From CAYJAZ01 sp964371865 (GTDB lineage Bacteria; Desulfobacterota; Desulfovibrionia; Desulfovibrionales; Desulfovibrionaceae), in contig CAYJOR010000033.1 in the NCBI GenBank assembly GCA_964371865.1, positions 1-27,653 of the forward strand: DNA of 27,653 bases. The letters run 5' to 3'. The notes below the pieces were generated by a model. That model was not told where the DNA came from. It saw only the letters and a program-made list of their open reading frames with translations, and did no database searches. Both the position numbers and the translations under genes were made by a program. Positions 8,201-15,448 of this stretch are shown piece by piece (position 1 is the first letter of the stretch; each line of letters begins with the position of its first letter).

Positions 8201-9677
8201 TTACTCAATTGAAGATTTAGCTCAGTTAATTTTTGATATCAAAAAACTTAAAAAAGGTATGAAGGTATCTGTAAAATTGGTTGCTGAAGCAGGAATTGGG
8301 ACTGTTGCCGTTGGCGTTGTAAAAGCAGGAGCGGACAGTATTTGTATTTCAGGACATGATGGCGGAACAGGTGCTGCACCAGTTTCATCTATCTATCATG
8401 TTGGATTACCATGGGAATTAGGTATTGCAGAAGTTCATCAAGCATTGGTAGCTAATGCAATGCGTCATAAAGTAACACTTCAAGTTGATGGTCTAATCCA
8501 ATCTGGCCGTGATGTTGTAATTGCGTTTATGCTTGGTGCTGAAGAGGTTTTATATGGAACATCTTTATTAGTTGCAATGGGTTGTGTAATGTGCCGTCAG
8601 TGCTTTAAAGGGAATTGTCCGGTGGGTATTTGTGCACAAGATGATAAACTTCGAGCTAAATTCCCAGGAACTGCGGAACATATTGAAAATTATATTAAAT
8701 TCATCGCTGAAGACACACGCAAGCACATGGCTTCACTTGGAGCTTCAAATGTAAATGAACTTATTGGTTGTGCGGATCTTCTTGAAATGGATGAAAATTT
8801 TCTTCCAGAGAAAGCATACAAGCTTGATATGTCATTACTTTTACAAAGACATCCGTATTCTAAACGTCTAAATCGAGCTATGAACGAAGCTGAATTTGCT
8901 GATTGGGAAGTTGAAATCAACAAGAAAGTAGCTCAAGCGATAGAAAAAGATAAATCAATTGAACTCTATAGCGAAATTAAAAACGTAAATCGTGCTGTGG
9001 CAACCGATATCGCCGGTATGATGGCACTTAGTTATAAAGATTTTCCTGATGACACAATACGTATTCATTATACAGGAACTGCGGGTCAAAGCTTTGGTGC
9101 ATTTGCACCTAAAGGGCTCAGCCTTAATCTAGAAGGAAATGCGAACGATTATATAGGAAAAGGTCTTTGTGGTGGTAAAATCAGCATTGCGCCTTTCTCA
9201 CCTCATGCTACTTATCTTCAAGATTTCTCAATAATTGGAAATGTTGCGCTCTATGGTGCAACTTCAGGTAAAGCTTTTATTTGCGGTAAAGCGGGCGATC
9301 GTTTCGCAGTTCGTAACAGTGGTGCAACTGCTGTTGTTGAGGGTATTAGCGACCATGGTTGTGAATATATGACTGGTGGAATTGTTGTAATTCTAGGTAG
9401 TTGTGGATATAACTTTGCTGCTGGAATGAGTGGTGGTACTGTGTACGCTTATGATCCAAACAAGGAACTACTCTCAAAATGTAATACTGCTAGTGTTGAC
9501 TTAGAAAGTCTACAAAATGATGACGATAAGTTGCAATTAAAAACTATACTTGAAGAGCATATTTATCACACTCAAAGCTATAAAGCAAAAAGAATACTTA
9601 ATGATTTTGATAAAACATGTGCAGCATTTGTGAAAGTTATACCCCATGAACTCAAAAAATCTTTAGAAAATAAATAG
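5274..9677 (+). CDS. gltB: Glutamate synthase large subunit (GOGAT alpha chain)
   Basis: 1467 residues. It converts glutamine and 2-oxoglutarate to two glutamates. The class II glutaminase domain is N-terminal, with a short propeptide ending before the nucleophile Cys14 (DAC-GVGFIG). The FMN synthase domain carries SNCGEGGEE, ASGRFGVTAEYL and AKPGEGGQLPGHKV. The 3Fe-4S ligand pattern is C1104-x5-C1110-x4-C1115. A GXGXG beta-helix domain ends the protein. The long insertion of ferredoxin-dependent enzymes after GEGGE is absent (only about five residues more than E. coli GltB), so a GltD-like electron donor is expected, yet none is adjacent. The frame is open back to 5223, but that start lies in the hairpin repeat and has no ribosome site; AAGGAA at 5264-5269 supports the ATG at 5274. 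It is the first gene of the gltB-dapF-dapL operon. I cannot pick out a convincing promoter. Confidence 0.95.
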   Translation: MQSLYNSRDEHDACGVGFIGNLDNEAQHQIVKHALTAMSHLTHRGGCEDDEKMSDGSGILMPIPHAFFAKDFPEILDENSAWGLGAFFLPIDVFLQESLLDIINTTAEKLSFTISGIREVPTDITILSRQVLSSLPEFKHILFVCKEKVESKEDLERKLYVLRKQIEFAAFDFLTKQSKELNLFHICSLSTNSVVYKGILPGKNLGSFYTDLSDENFAVSFAIFHERFSTNTKPSWHLCQPFRHVAHNGEINTIRGNKTQMSIRETGLKSDKLDLAKVLPCIEPTSSDSGSFDNVFELLVHGGYDINHAMMTMIPEPISEVFCGDKEKNSFYTYHMPLMEPWDGPTTMVFTDGHSKIGASLDRNGLRPCRYSVTNDNIIILSSEVGVLDLFEGSYVEHGQLAPRSLMMVDFEKGKILFDKEIKDPILKEYDYSKALENKKITISNEKDFHVSEVTQAKSEWFDLFCFCEKTSESTIVSMVNAQEEPVGAMGLDTPWAVLSHKPHSLFNYFKQLFAQVTNPSIDSIREKLSMSLATVLGGKANLFQNPKNLDKYIYLDHPFLHSKAMKEIEENSSIPSIRLSISIPFNSDFSTFEAKLERLCEEAEKAVTIGTRILILSDKDASCDTMPMPSLLAVAAVHQDLIRKKLRHQCDIIIETGQAYEVMHMALLLSFGANAIYPFGAYSAINQYVQMNKVNSDFDYEIALKRYYYSLEKGLLKVFGRLGISTLSSFAGAQCFEVLGIHSSVIDSYFTGTYSRIGGIQLEDIYKECQARYAYCVEKTGDALKADKRLWSKTVRSGLREAVVSGDYKSYESYENELLAASRGVTLRSVWKYKASPSISIDSVEPIENIYKRFVSAAMSLGALSKESHECIAEGFNNLGLMSNCGEGGEEVARTLSRGTNKDICSRVRQIASGRFGVTAEYLAAGDEVQIKLAQGAKPGEGGQLPGHKVTEYIAKVRHTQPGVSLISPPPHHDIYSIEDLAQLIFDIKKLKKGMKVSVKLVAEAGIGTVAVGVVKAGADSICISGHDGGTGAAPVSSIYHVGLPWELGIAEVHQALVANAMRHKVTLQVDGLIQSGRDVVIAFMLGAEEVLYGTSLLVAMGCVMCRQCFKGNCPVGICAQDDKLRAKFPGTAEHIENYIKFIAEDTRKHMASLGASNVNELIGCADLLEMDENFLPEKAYKLDMSLLLQRHPYSKRLNRAMNEAEFADWEVEINKKVAQAIEKDKSIELYSEIKNVNRAVATDIAGMMALSYKDFPDDTIRIHYTGTAGQSFGAFAPKGLSLNLEGNANDYIGKGLCGGKISIAPFSPHATYLQDFSIIGNVALYGATSGKAFICGKAGDRFAVRNSGATAVVEGISDHGCEYMTGGIVVILGSCGYNFAAGMSGGTVYAYDPNKELLSKCNTASVDLESLQNDDDKLQLKTILEEHIYHTQSYKAKRILNDFDKTCAAFVKVIPHELKKSLENK

Positions 9678-9684
9678 GTTAAAC

Positions 9685-10518
9685 ATGAAATTTACAAAAA
9701 TGCACGGCATAGGCAATGACTATGTGTATATAAATTGTTTTGAAACTACAGTTGAAAATCCTCAAGAATTAGCGCCTATTATGAGTGATAGGCATAAGGG
9801 AATTGGTTCTGACGGAATAGTATTAATTCTTCCCTCAGATAAAGCCGCCGTTCGCATGAGAATGTTCAATAAAGATGGTAGTGAAGCTGAAATGTGTGGA
9901 AATGCCATTCGTTGCGTTGGAAAATATGCGTATGAAAACAAACTTGTAGATTCAACAAAATTTGAAGTTGAAACTCTTGCAGGAAATAAAACTTTAGAAC
10001 TCTTTTTAAAAGATAATAAAGTTGAAACTGTAAATGTCGATATGGGTATACCATATTGGATTTCAAAAGAAATTCCAGTTGATGTTTCTAGTGAAAATTG
10101 CTTAAAGCATCCCCTTGAAATTGATGGAAAAACTTACGAAATATCATGCGTATCCGTTGGAAATCCACATGCAATAATCTTTGTTAATGATGTAGAAAGT
10201 ATGGATATTGAATCTATAGGATCTAAAATTGAATGTCACCCATTATTTCCAAAAAAAATTAATGTGGAATTCGTCGAGCTTAGAGACCAAAGTCACGTAA
10301 GAATGCGTGTTTGGGAGCGTGGTGCTGGCGAAACAGAAGCTTGTGGAACAGGAGCGTGCGCAACTGCATTAATTTGTGCAAAACTAGGACTCACAGAACG
10401 TAAAGTTGTAGTTGCTCTGAATGGTGGGAATTTAGAAATAGATTGGCGTGAAAACAATCATATATTTATGAAAGGCGAAGCTAGCCTTGTTTTTGAAGGA
10501 GAATTTTATGAATGTTAA
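9685..10518 (+). CDS. dapF: Diaminopimelate epimerase
   Basis: Cytoplasmic PLP-independent racemase that interconverts LL- and meso-diaminopimelate for lysine and peptidoglycan. The 277-residue length is normal. Both catalytic cysteines are present: Cys71 in EMCGNAIRC and Cys220 in ETEACGTGACA. The substrate-binding start FTKMHGIGNDYVYI and GSDGIVLI are typical. Its ribosome site (TAGGTT) overlaps the gltB stop and the gap is seven bases, implying cotranscription and probable translational coupling. The downstream dapL start lies inside its 3' end. The gltB-dapF-dapL order links glutamate supply to the DapL step, which uses glutamate as amino donor. Confidence 0.97.
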   Translation: MKFTKMHGIGNDYVYINCFETTVENPQELAPIMSDRHKGIGSDGIVLILPSDKAAVRMRMFNKDGSEAEMCGNAIRCVGKYAYENKLVDSTKFEVETLAGNKTLELFLKDNKVETVNVDMGIPYWISKEIPVDVSSENCLKHPLEIDGKTYEISCVSVGNPHAIIFVNDVESMDIESIGSKIECHPLFPKKINVEFVELRDQSHVRMRVWERGAGETEACGTGACATALICAKLGLTERKVVVALNGGNLEIDWRENNHIFMKGEASLVFEGEFYEC

Positions 10519-11737
10519 TGAAAATTATGCTGACTTTCCAGCATCTTATCTTTTTTCAGATATAGCAAAAAGAGTAAAGGAATTTAAAGAAACAAATCCG
10601 AATGCAAACGTTATAAGCCTTGGTATTGGAGATATTACTCAACCTTTAGCACCAAGTGTTATCAAAGCGTTGCACAAAGCAGTTGATGAAATGGGCGTAG
10701 CTGAAACATTTCGTGGCTATGGTCCGGAACAAGGTTATGACTTCTTACGCAATAAAATTGCCGAGTTTTCTTATCATAATAGAGGAATTAATATTTCTGC
10801 TGATGATATTTTTGTGAGTGATGGAGCAAAGAGCGATGTCGGCAATTTTCAAGAACTTTTTTCAGCAGATAGTACTATTGCTGTAACAGATCCAGTCTAT
10901 CCTGTTTATGTAGATTCAAACGCGATGAATGGGCGTGGAGGCGAATGGAATGGATCCCAATGGACAAATCTTATTTATCTTCCTTGCAGTAAAGAAAATA
11001 ATTTCTCTCCTGCTCTTCCAACAGGTAAAGTACCGAATTGTATATATCTTTGTTATCCTAACAATCCTACAGGTAGTGTTTTGACTAAAGAACAACTTAA
11101 GGTTTGGGTTGACTATGCAAAAGCTAATAAATCTATTATCCTTTATGATGCCGCTTATGAAGCTTTTATTCAAGACCCTGAAATTCCACACAGTATTTAT
11201 GAAATTGAAGGCGCAGAGGAGGTTGCAGTTGAATTTAGATCTTATTCAAAAACAGCTGGTTTCACAGGTCTTCGTTGTGGCTACGTTGTAGTTCCAAAAA
11301 CAGTAATTGGTTATGACTCAAAAGGTCGTGAAATGAAGCTGCGCGATATGTGGAATAGACGTCAATGCACTAAGTTCAATGGTTGCCCATACATTGTTCA
11401 ACGTGCTGCTGAGGCTATATATTCAGAAGAAGGACAAGAAGAAATTAAAGCTCTTATTCAAGGCTACATGAAAAATGCAAAGAAAATATTAGATTGTGTT
11501 AGAAATATGGGGCTTGAAGCTTTTGGTGGCGAACATGCACCTTATATCTGGATAGCTACCCCGAATAACATGCTTTCTTGGGATTTGTTCCAACTCCTTC
11601 TTGATAAGGCTCACGTAGTATCAACTCCTGGTGTAGGCTTTGGTCTTAGTGGTGAAGGCTATGTTAGACTTACAGCTTTTGCAAACTCTGAAAATATAGA
11701 TGAAGCACTAAAACGTATTGAAAAGGTAATGAAGTAA
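10508..11737 (+). CDS. dapL: LL-diaminopimelate aminotransferase
   Basis: PLP-dependent class I/II aminotransferase converting tetrahydrodipicolinate directly to LL-diaminopimelate with glutamate as donor, bypassing the succinylase and acetylase branches. It has 409 residues, the usual DapL length. Signatures are the N-terminal SYLFSDIAKRV, LGIGDITQPLAPSV, the substrate-binding CYPNNPTG and the PLP lysine Lys248 in RSYSKTAGFTGLRCGY. The frame is open from 10487, but GAAGGAG at 10495-10501 sits six bases before the ATG at 10508, which is chosen. It overlaps dapF by 11 bases, so the two are translationally coupled. DapL is found in chlamydiae, plants, cyanobacteria and some deltaproteobacteria, which fits the suggested origin of the window. 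Confidence 0.96.
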   Translation: MNVNENYADFPASYLFSDIAKRVKEFKETNPNANVISLGIGDITQPLAPSVIKALHKAVDEMGVAETFRGYGPEQGYDFLRNKIAEFSYHNRGINISADDIFVSDGAKSDVGNFQELFSADSTIAVTDPVYPVYVDSNAMNGRGGEWNGSQWTNLIYLPCSKENNFSPALPTGKVPNCIYLCYPNNPTGSVLTKEQLKVWVDYAKANKSIILYDAAYEAFIQDPEIPHSIYEIEGAEEVAVEFRSYSKTAGFTGLRCGYVVVPKTVIGYDSKGREMKLRDMWNRRQCTKFNGCPYIVQRAAEAIYSEEGQEEIKALIQGYMKNAKKILDCVRNMGLEAFGGEHAPYIWIATPNNMLSWDLFQLLLDKAHVVSTPGVGFGLSGEGYVRLTAFANSENIDEALKRIEKVMK

Positions 11738-11806
11738 AATTATCCTACTATTCAGTCACTTAGGACACTATTATAAGTAGTTATAAATATAAAATGCTAT
11801 AAATAC

Positions 11807-11852
11807 AAAATCGTACTTCATCTAGGTTTAAGCTTAGAAGAAGTACGATTTT
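11807..11852. terminator. Bidirectional terminator between dapL and the convergent HTH gene
   Basis: AAAATCGTACTTC (11807-11819) pairs perfectly with GAAGTACGATTTT (11840-11852), and an inner TCTA/TAGA can extend the stem. The arms end in A and T runs, so it works in either direction and serves the gltB-dapF-dapL operon and the minus-strand gene ending at 11886. Confidence 0.82.
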
Positions 11853-11885
11853 ATATATTAAAACTATAAGCAAAAAAAATTAAAG

Positions 11886-12395
11886 TTATTTTTTCTTTTT
11901 CTTAGCTTTTTTTGTTATATCTTGAATTATATCAAGTTTTTCTTTTAATTTTGAATTTTCTTTTTTTATTTTTTTTAGCTCATCTTTGTAGTTTTCAAGT
12001 TCACTTTTATATTCAAGAGTTTTATTTTTATAATTGGTGATTTCAATTTTATAGTTTTCTAATTCGCTCTTAAATTTTATAAGCTCTGCTTTATATTTCT
12101 CTATTTCAAGTTCAGAAGAATGAGAAATTGAATTTATATCAGATTTTTTTTGAATCACTTCACCATTGATCGAGTATCCTAATACATTAAGATAGCGTAA
12201 TACTTGAGCAAAAGCAGTTTTTGGAATTTCACGATTACCATTAATCCATTCAGATACTAGCGCTCTATTTTTTATTCCAAGAAGCTCTGCAATCTCTTGT
12301 AAGGTTTGATTTTCTTCACGTAATCTATTTACAGATTCTAGTATGATTTTCCATGATTCATCTGCAAGCTCTTCATATCTATCAAAATCTTTCAT
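11886..12395 (-). CDS. Helix-turn-helix protein with C-terminal coiled coil and lysine tail
   Basis: 169-residue protein that I cannot name. Residues about 30-75 look like a Cro/XRE-type helix-turn-helix (LQEIAELLGIKNRALVSEWI followed by NGNREIPKTAF). From residue about 95 to the end it is a highly charged coiled coil. The segment KSELENYK occurs twice, at 109-116 and 130-137, spaced by 21 residues (three heptads), suggesting internal duplication. It ends AKKKKK, the gene being very A-rich. A frame extension to a TTG at 12398 is rejected because the GGGGG ribosome site is only two bases from it and five from the ATG at 12395. It stands alone, divergent from the ArsR gene, with its own promoter. 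It may be an oligomeric DNA-binding regulator; the target is unknown. Confidence 0.75.
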   Translation of the reverse strand: MKDFDRYEELADESWKIILESVNRLREENQTLQEIAELLGIKNRALVSEWINGNREIPKTAFAQVLRYLNVLGYSINGEVIQKKSDINSISHSSELEIEKYKAELIKFKSELENYKIEITNYKNKTLEYKSELENYKDELKKIKKENSKLKEKLDIIQDITKKAKKKKK

Positions 12396-12431
12396 CAATT
12401 CCCCCGAAACAATTTGTCATAATTCCCTATT

Positions 12432-12460
12432 AATATAACACCATTCTTAAACTTTTTCAA
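12432..12460 (-). promoter_or_regulatory. Putative sigma-70 promoter of the coiled-coil HTH gene
   Basis: On the minus strand TTGAAA (12455-12460) and TATATT (12432-12437) are exactly 17 bases apart. Transcription would start near 12425, about 30 bases before the ATG. Confidence 0.6.
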
Positions 12461-12493
12461 GCTAAGAAAATCTCAATTTACGCGATAAATTAC

Positions 12494-12520
12494 TTGACTT
12501 AAGAACAGTTTGTCTATATT
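12494..12520 (+). promoter_or_regulatory. Weak candidate promoter of the arsR-like operon
   Basis: TTGACT (12494-12499) and TATATT (12515-12520) are 15 bases apart, shorter than optimal, as in some repressible or activator-assisted promoters. I see no clean inverted repeat that could be called the ArsR operator. Confidence 0.35.
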
Positions 12521-12555
12521 TGTATAAAAAGCCAAATAGCAAAATAGAGGTGATA

Positions 12556-12849
12556 ATGATTTACAGTAAAAAAATGATAGAGGAACAAGCTAAAGTTTTT
12601 AAAGCGCTTGGACACCCGTCACGTTTGATGATGGTAAATAGTTTACGGGAGAGCGAGAAATGCGTTTGCGACTTACAAGAACTAATAGGGGACGATATCT
12701 CGACAATTTCACGTCACTTATCTGTTCTAAAAGAAGCTGGAATAATTAGACCTGAAAAAAGAGGTACTTATATATATTACTTTTTAGCGCTTGATTGTTT
12801 ATCAACATTTATGACCTGCTTGAGCGGATCAATTGCAAGTAAAGATTAG
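12556..12849 (+). CDS. ArsR/SmtB-family metalloregulatory repressor
   Basis: 97-residue winged helix-turn-helix repressor. The motif KCVCDLQ (Cys36, Cys38) matches the thiol site of arsenic-sensing ArsR proteins, in which trivalent arsenical binding releases the repressor from DNA. The recognition helix is STISRHLSVLKEAGIIRPEK, followed by the wing RGTYIYYFL. The frame is open to a TTG at 12520, but AGAGGTG at 12546-12552 places the start at ATG 12556. The permease gene follows after nine bases, so the pair is an operon presumably derepressed by the permease's substrate. Whether the inducer is arsenite, an organoarsenical or another thiol-reactive metal cannot be read from the sequence. Confidence 0.88.
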   Translation: MIYSKKMIEEQAKVFKALGHPSRLMMVNSLRESEKCVCDLQELIGDDISTISRHLSVLKEAGIIRPEKRGTYIYYFLALDCLSTFMTCLSGSIASKD

Positions 12850-12858
12850 GAGAGTATT

Positions 12859-13953
12859 ATGGAAAATTTGATGAATAAAGCTGATGTCAACACACCTGAC
12901 AATGAACTTAACAAACTGAAATATTTCGGTATCGGTGTTATTTGTATTCTTATGTGGTACGCCGTTTATAGTATAGTTAAGCCGCTTGCAACGTGGCTTA
13001 CCTTTGATCTTTTTGGACTGGAACAAGGCAGTGAGCTAGCTCTTTCTGTAGAATTTTTCCTCTATGATACAGCTAAAATTCTATTACTCCTCGTATTTAT
13101 GGTATATATTATTGGCTGGCTTAGAGCTGGACTAAATACTGATAAAGTAAAGGATTTTTTAGCAGGTAAAGCAAGAGGAGTCGGTTATGTGATGGCTGGT
13201 TTCTTTGGAGCTGTAACACCATTTTGTTCATGCTCTAGCGTGCCATTATTTATAGCTTTTACAAATGCACGCATTCCAATCGGTATTACTATGTCATTTC
13301 TTATCACCTCGCCACTTATTAACGAAGTTGCTGTTATTCTTCTTTGGGGGATGCTTGGTTGGAAGTTTACTTTAGTTTATATTGCCGTTGGTATTTTAGC
13401 TGGTGTGATTGGCGGGTTTATTATGGATCTACTAAAGTCTGAACGTTGGTTACAAGACTTTTTATTAAAACCGGCTGTTGGCCGTCCTATCATGGGCTTG
13501 ACTCTTTCAAAAGAACATAAAATTTCTCTTATGCAAAGACACGCTTTTGCGAAAGAAGAAATGTTATCAGTTGCAAAAAAAGTATGGAAATGGGTAATCG
13601 TTGGTGTTGGTATTGGTGCAATTTTACACGGTTACGTTCCACAAGCTTGGTTTGAACAACATCTTAGCGATGGTCAATGGTGGTCAGTTCCTTTAGCTGT
13701 TGCAGGCGGAATTCCACTTTATACTAACGTTACTGGAATTATCCCAATCATGCAAAGCTTACTTCTAAAAGGTCTTCCTGCCGGTACAACTCTTGCTTTT
13801 TGTATGAGTGCAGTTGGTGCAAGTCTACCTGAAATTCTTATGCTAAAGCAAGTTATGAAGTGGAAATTACTCGCTTTATTTGTTGGACTTTTGCTTATAA
13901 TTTTCACTATTGTGGGTTGGATATTCAACGCAGCACATAGCATTCTTGTATAG
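12859..13953 (+). CDS. ArsP/DUF318-family membrane permease
   Basis: 364-residue inner-membrane protein with about eight hydrophobic segments. It contains the family hallmark TPFCSCSSVPLF (Cys123, Cys125), ITSPLINEVAVILLWGMLG and later GGIPLYTNVTGIIP. The family (PF03773) includes ArsP, an efflux permease for trivalent organoarsenicals, and relatives assigned to other metals. It is cotranscribed behind an ArsR-type repressor with a vicinal-type CVC site, which favours arsenical export, but substrate is inference. The ribosome site AGGAGAG precedes the ATG. The central hydrophilic loop at about residues 190-225 is typical for the family. A terminator follows 41 bases after the stop. Confidence 0.85.
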   Translation: MENLMNKADVNTPDNELNKLKYFGIGVICILMWYAVYSIVKPLATWLTFDLFGLEQGSELALSVEFFLYDTAKILLLLVFMVYIIGWLRAGLNTDKVKDFLAGKARGVGYVMAGFFGAVTPFCSCSSVPLFIAFTNARIPIGITMSFLITSPLINEVAVILLWGMLGWKFTLVYIAVGILAGVIGGFIMDLLKSERWLQDFLLKPAVGRPIMGLTLSKEHKISLMQRHAFAKEEMLSVAKKVWKWVIVGVGIGAILHGYVPQAWFEQHLSDGQWWSVPLAVAGGIPLYTNVTGIIPIMQSLLLKGLPAGTTLAFCMSAVGASLPEILMLKQVMKWKLLALFVGLLLIIFTIVGWIFNAAHSILV

Positions 13954-13993
13954 TCACTTTCAATATTAAAATTATCACACAATATAAAAAAAC

Positions 13994-14028
13994 TTCCTTT
14001 AATCGCATGAATTAAAGGAATTTTTTTT
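13994..14028 (+). terminator. Rho-independent terminator of the arsR-permease operon
   Basis: TTCCTTTAAT (13994-14003) pairs perfectly with ATTAAAGGAA (14011-14020) across a seven-base loop, followed directly by eight T residues. Confidence 0.88.
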
Positions 14029-14103
14029 ATATTCTTCTTTCTTTATAAAGAATATTCATAAGCATTATAGTACTACTATGCTTACTTTCAGAGTATTAGA
14101 TAC

Positions 14104-14137
14104 AAAAGAGGAAAACCACATTTCTGCGGTTTTCCTC
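14104..14137 (-). terminator. Terminator of ftsA-ftsZ with GAAA tetraloop
   Basis: On the minus strand GAGGAAAACCGCA, loop GAAA, then TGTGGTTTTCCTC gives a 13-bp stem with one G-U pair and a GNRA tetraloop, followed by TTTTG. It begins about 33 bases after the ftsZ stop. Confidence 0.85.
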
Positions 14138-14169
14138 AAGTAACATGTAATAAACTATTTATCTAGGAA

Positions 14170-15414
14170 TTAATTCGCTTGTCTATGAATAAACGTAGGT
14201 AGTTCCGTCTCATCTTCGGAGAATAGAAACTCATCCGCACCTGGGGTATGGGCACGTTTTTGTTGTTTCAATCTATTACGAAGATAAGCGGGAATATTAG
14301 GATCTGATTCATTCATACCATAAGGATGTGCAGACTGATTTAGCTGAGCAAGAGTTTGAGATCTGTGCTGTGGTTGCTGAGGCTGTTGAGTTGCATATTC
14401 AATTGTTTTGGTTGGTTGCACAGGTGCAGCTACTGCTTGTGGAGCACCAAGGCTTTGTGGATTTTGTTCTAGACCGGTAGCAATAACAGTAACTGTTAGT
14501 TCTTCACCGGCATCTTCGTCAACCGCAATAGCGGCGATGATATTAGCATTTTCACCAACTAAATCAGCAATATATGTATTTGCTTCTTCATATTCAGACA
14601 TAAGAATATCAGAAGTAGCAGTTACGTTAACTAAAACTGCTTTTGCACCTTGCACTGAAATATCTTCAAGAAGTGAGCTTGTAATTGCAGCTTTTGCAGC
14701 TTCAATAGCACGATGTTCACCGCTTGCTTTACCAATTCCCATAAGAGCCATACCACGCTCACTCATAACTGTTTTTACGTCAGCAAAGTCAGCGTTGATG
14801 AAACCAGGTGATGTAATAAGGTCGGTAATACCGCGTACAGCACAGTAAAGAACATCGTTAACTTTCTTGAACATATCTGTCATTTTAGCATTTTTCGCAC
14901 CACTGCTAAGAAGACGGTTGTTCGGAATAACGATAAGACTGTCAACATGCTCAGTAAGTTCATTAATACCTTGTTCGGAAGCACGCATACGGCGAGCACC
15001 TTCAAAGTGGAAAGGCTTAGTCACAACACCAACGGTGAGTGCGCCTCTTTCTTTAGCAACTTTAGCAATAACAGGAGCGGCACCAGTTCCGGTTCCACCA
15101 CCCATACCTGCGGTGATGAAAACCATATCTGCAACGCCTATTGCCTCACGGATATCTTCGATGCTTTCTTCAGCAGCAGATTTACCAACTTCAGGTTTAG
15201 CGCCCGCGCCAAGACCTTTAGTAAGTTCTTTACCAAGTTGAATTTTAGTTTCTGCATTTGATTTTGCTAAAGCTTGAACATCTGTATTGGCAGCTATAAA
15301 GCTAACACCTTTAAGATTGTCTGCGATCATAGACTGAACAGCATTACCGCCGCCGCCGCCTACGCCTATGACGCGAATCTGAGCTGACTGATCATAATTT
15401 ATTGATATATCCAT
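14170..15414 (-). CDS. ftsZ: Cell division protein FtsZ
   Basis: Tubulin-like GTPase, 414 residues, that polymerises into the cytokinetic ring. The GTP-binding signature GGGTGTG is at 105-111, with an N-terminal VIGVGGGGGNAV loop and NTDVQAL. The T7-region and C-terminal core domain follow to about residue 320. A low-complexity Q/P-rich linker (TQQPQQPQHRSQ) leads to the conserved C-terminal tail ETELPTFIHRQAN, the binding site for FtsA and other partners. The ribosome site is GGGGGAG. The start lies 34 bases after the ftsA stop, so both are cotranscribed. Length and all core motifs are normal. Confidence 0.98.
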   Translation of the reverse strand: MDISINYDQSAQIRVIGVGGGGGNAVQSMIADNLKGVSFIAANTDVQALAKSNAETKIQLGKELTKGLGAGAKPEVGKSAAEESIEDIREAIGVADMVFITAGMGGGTGTGAAPVIAKVAKERGALTVGVVTKPFHFEGARRMRASEQGINELTEHVDSLIVIPNNRLLSSGAKNAKMTDMFKKVNDVLYCAVRGITDLITSPGFINADFADVKTVMSERGMALMGIGKASGEHRAIEAAKAAITSSLLEDISVQGAKAVLVNVTATSDILMSEYEEANTYIADLVGENANIIAAIAVDEDAGEELTVTVIATGLEQNPQSLGAPQAVAAPVQPTKTIEYATQQPQQPQHRSQTLAQLNQSAHPYGMNESDPNIPAYLRNRLKQQKRAHTPGADEFLFSEDETELPTFIHRQAN

Positions 15415-15448
15415 AAGACTCCCCCATAATTACTATTGTTACTACGAT

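Noticed and set aside
11741..11806. TATAAGTAG/TTATAAATA repeats after dapL as a regulatory array
   Set aside because: Only short A/T-rich similarity with no regular spacing; expected in DNA of this composition.
14408..15261. Plus-strand frames opposite ftsZ
   Set aside because: They are antisense shadows of a well-conserved gene, without ribosome sites or recognisable domains.
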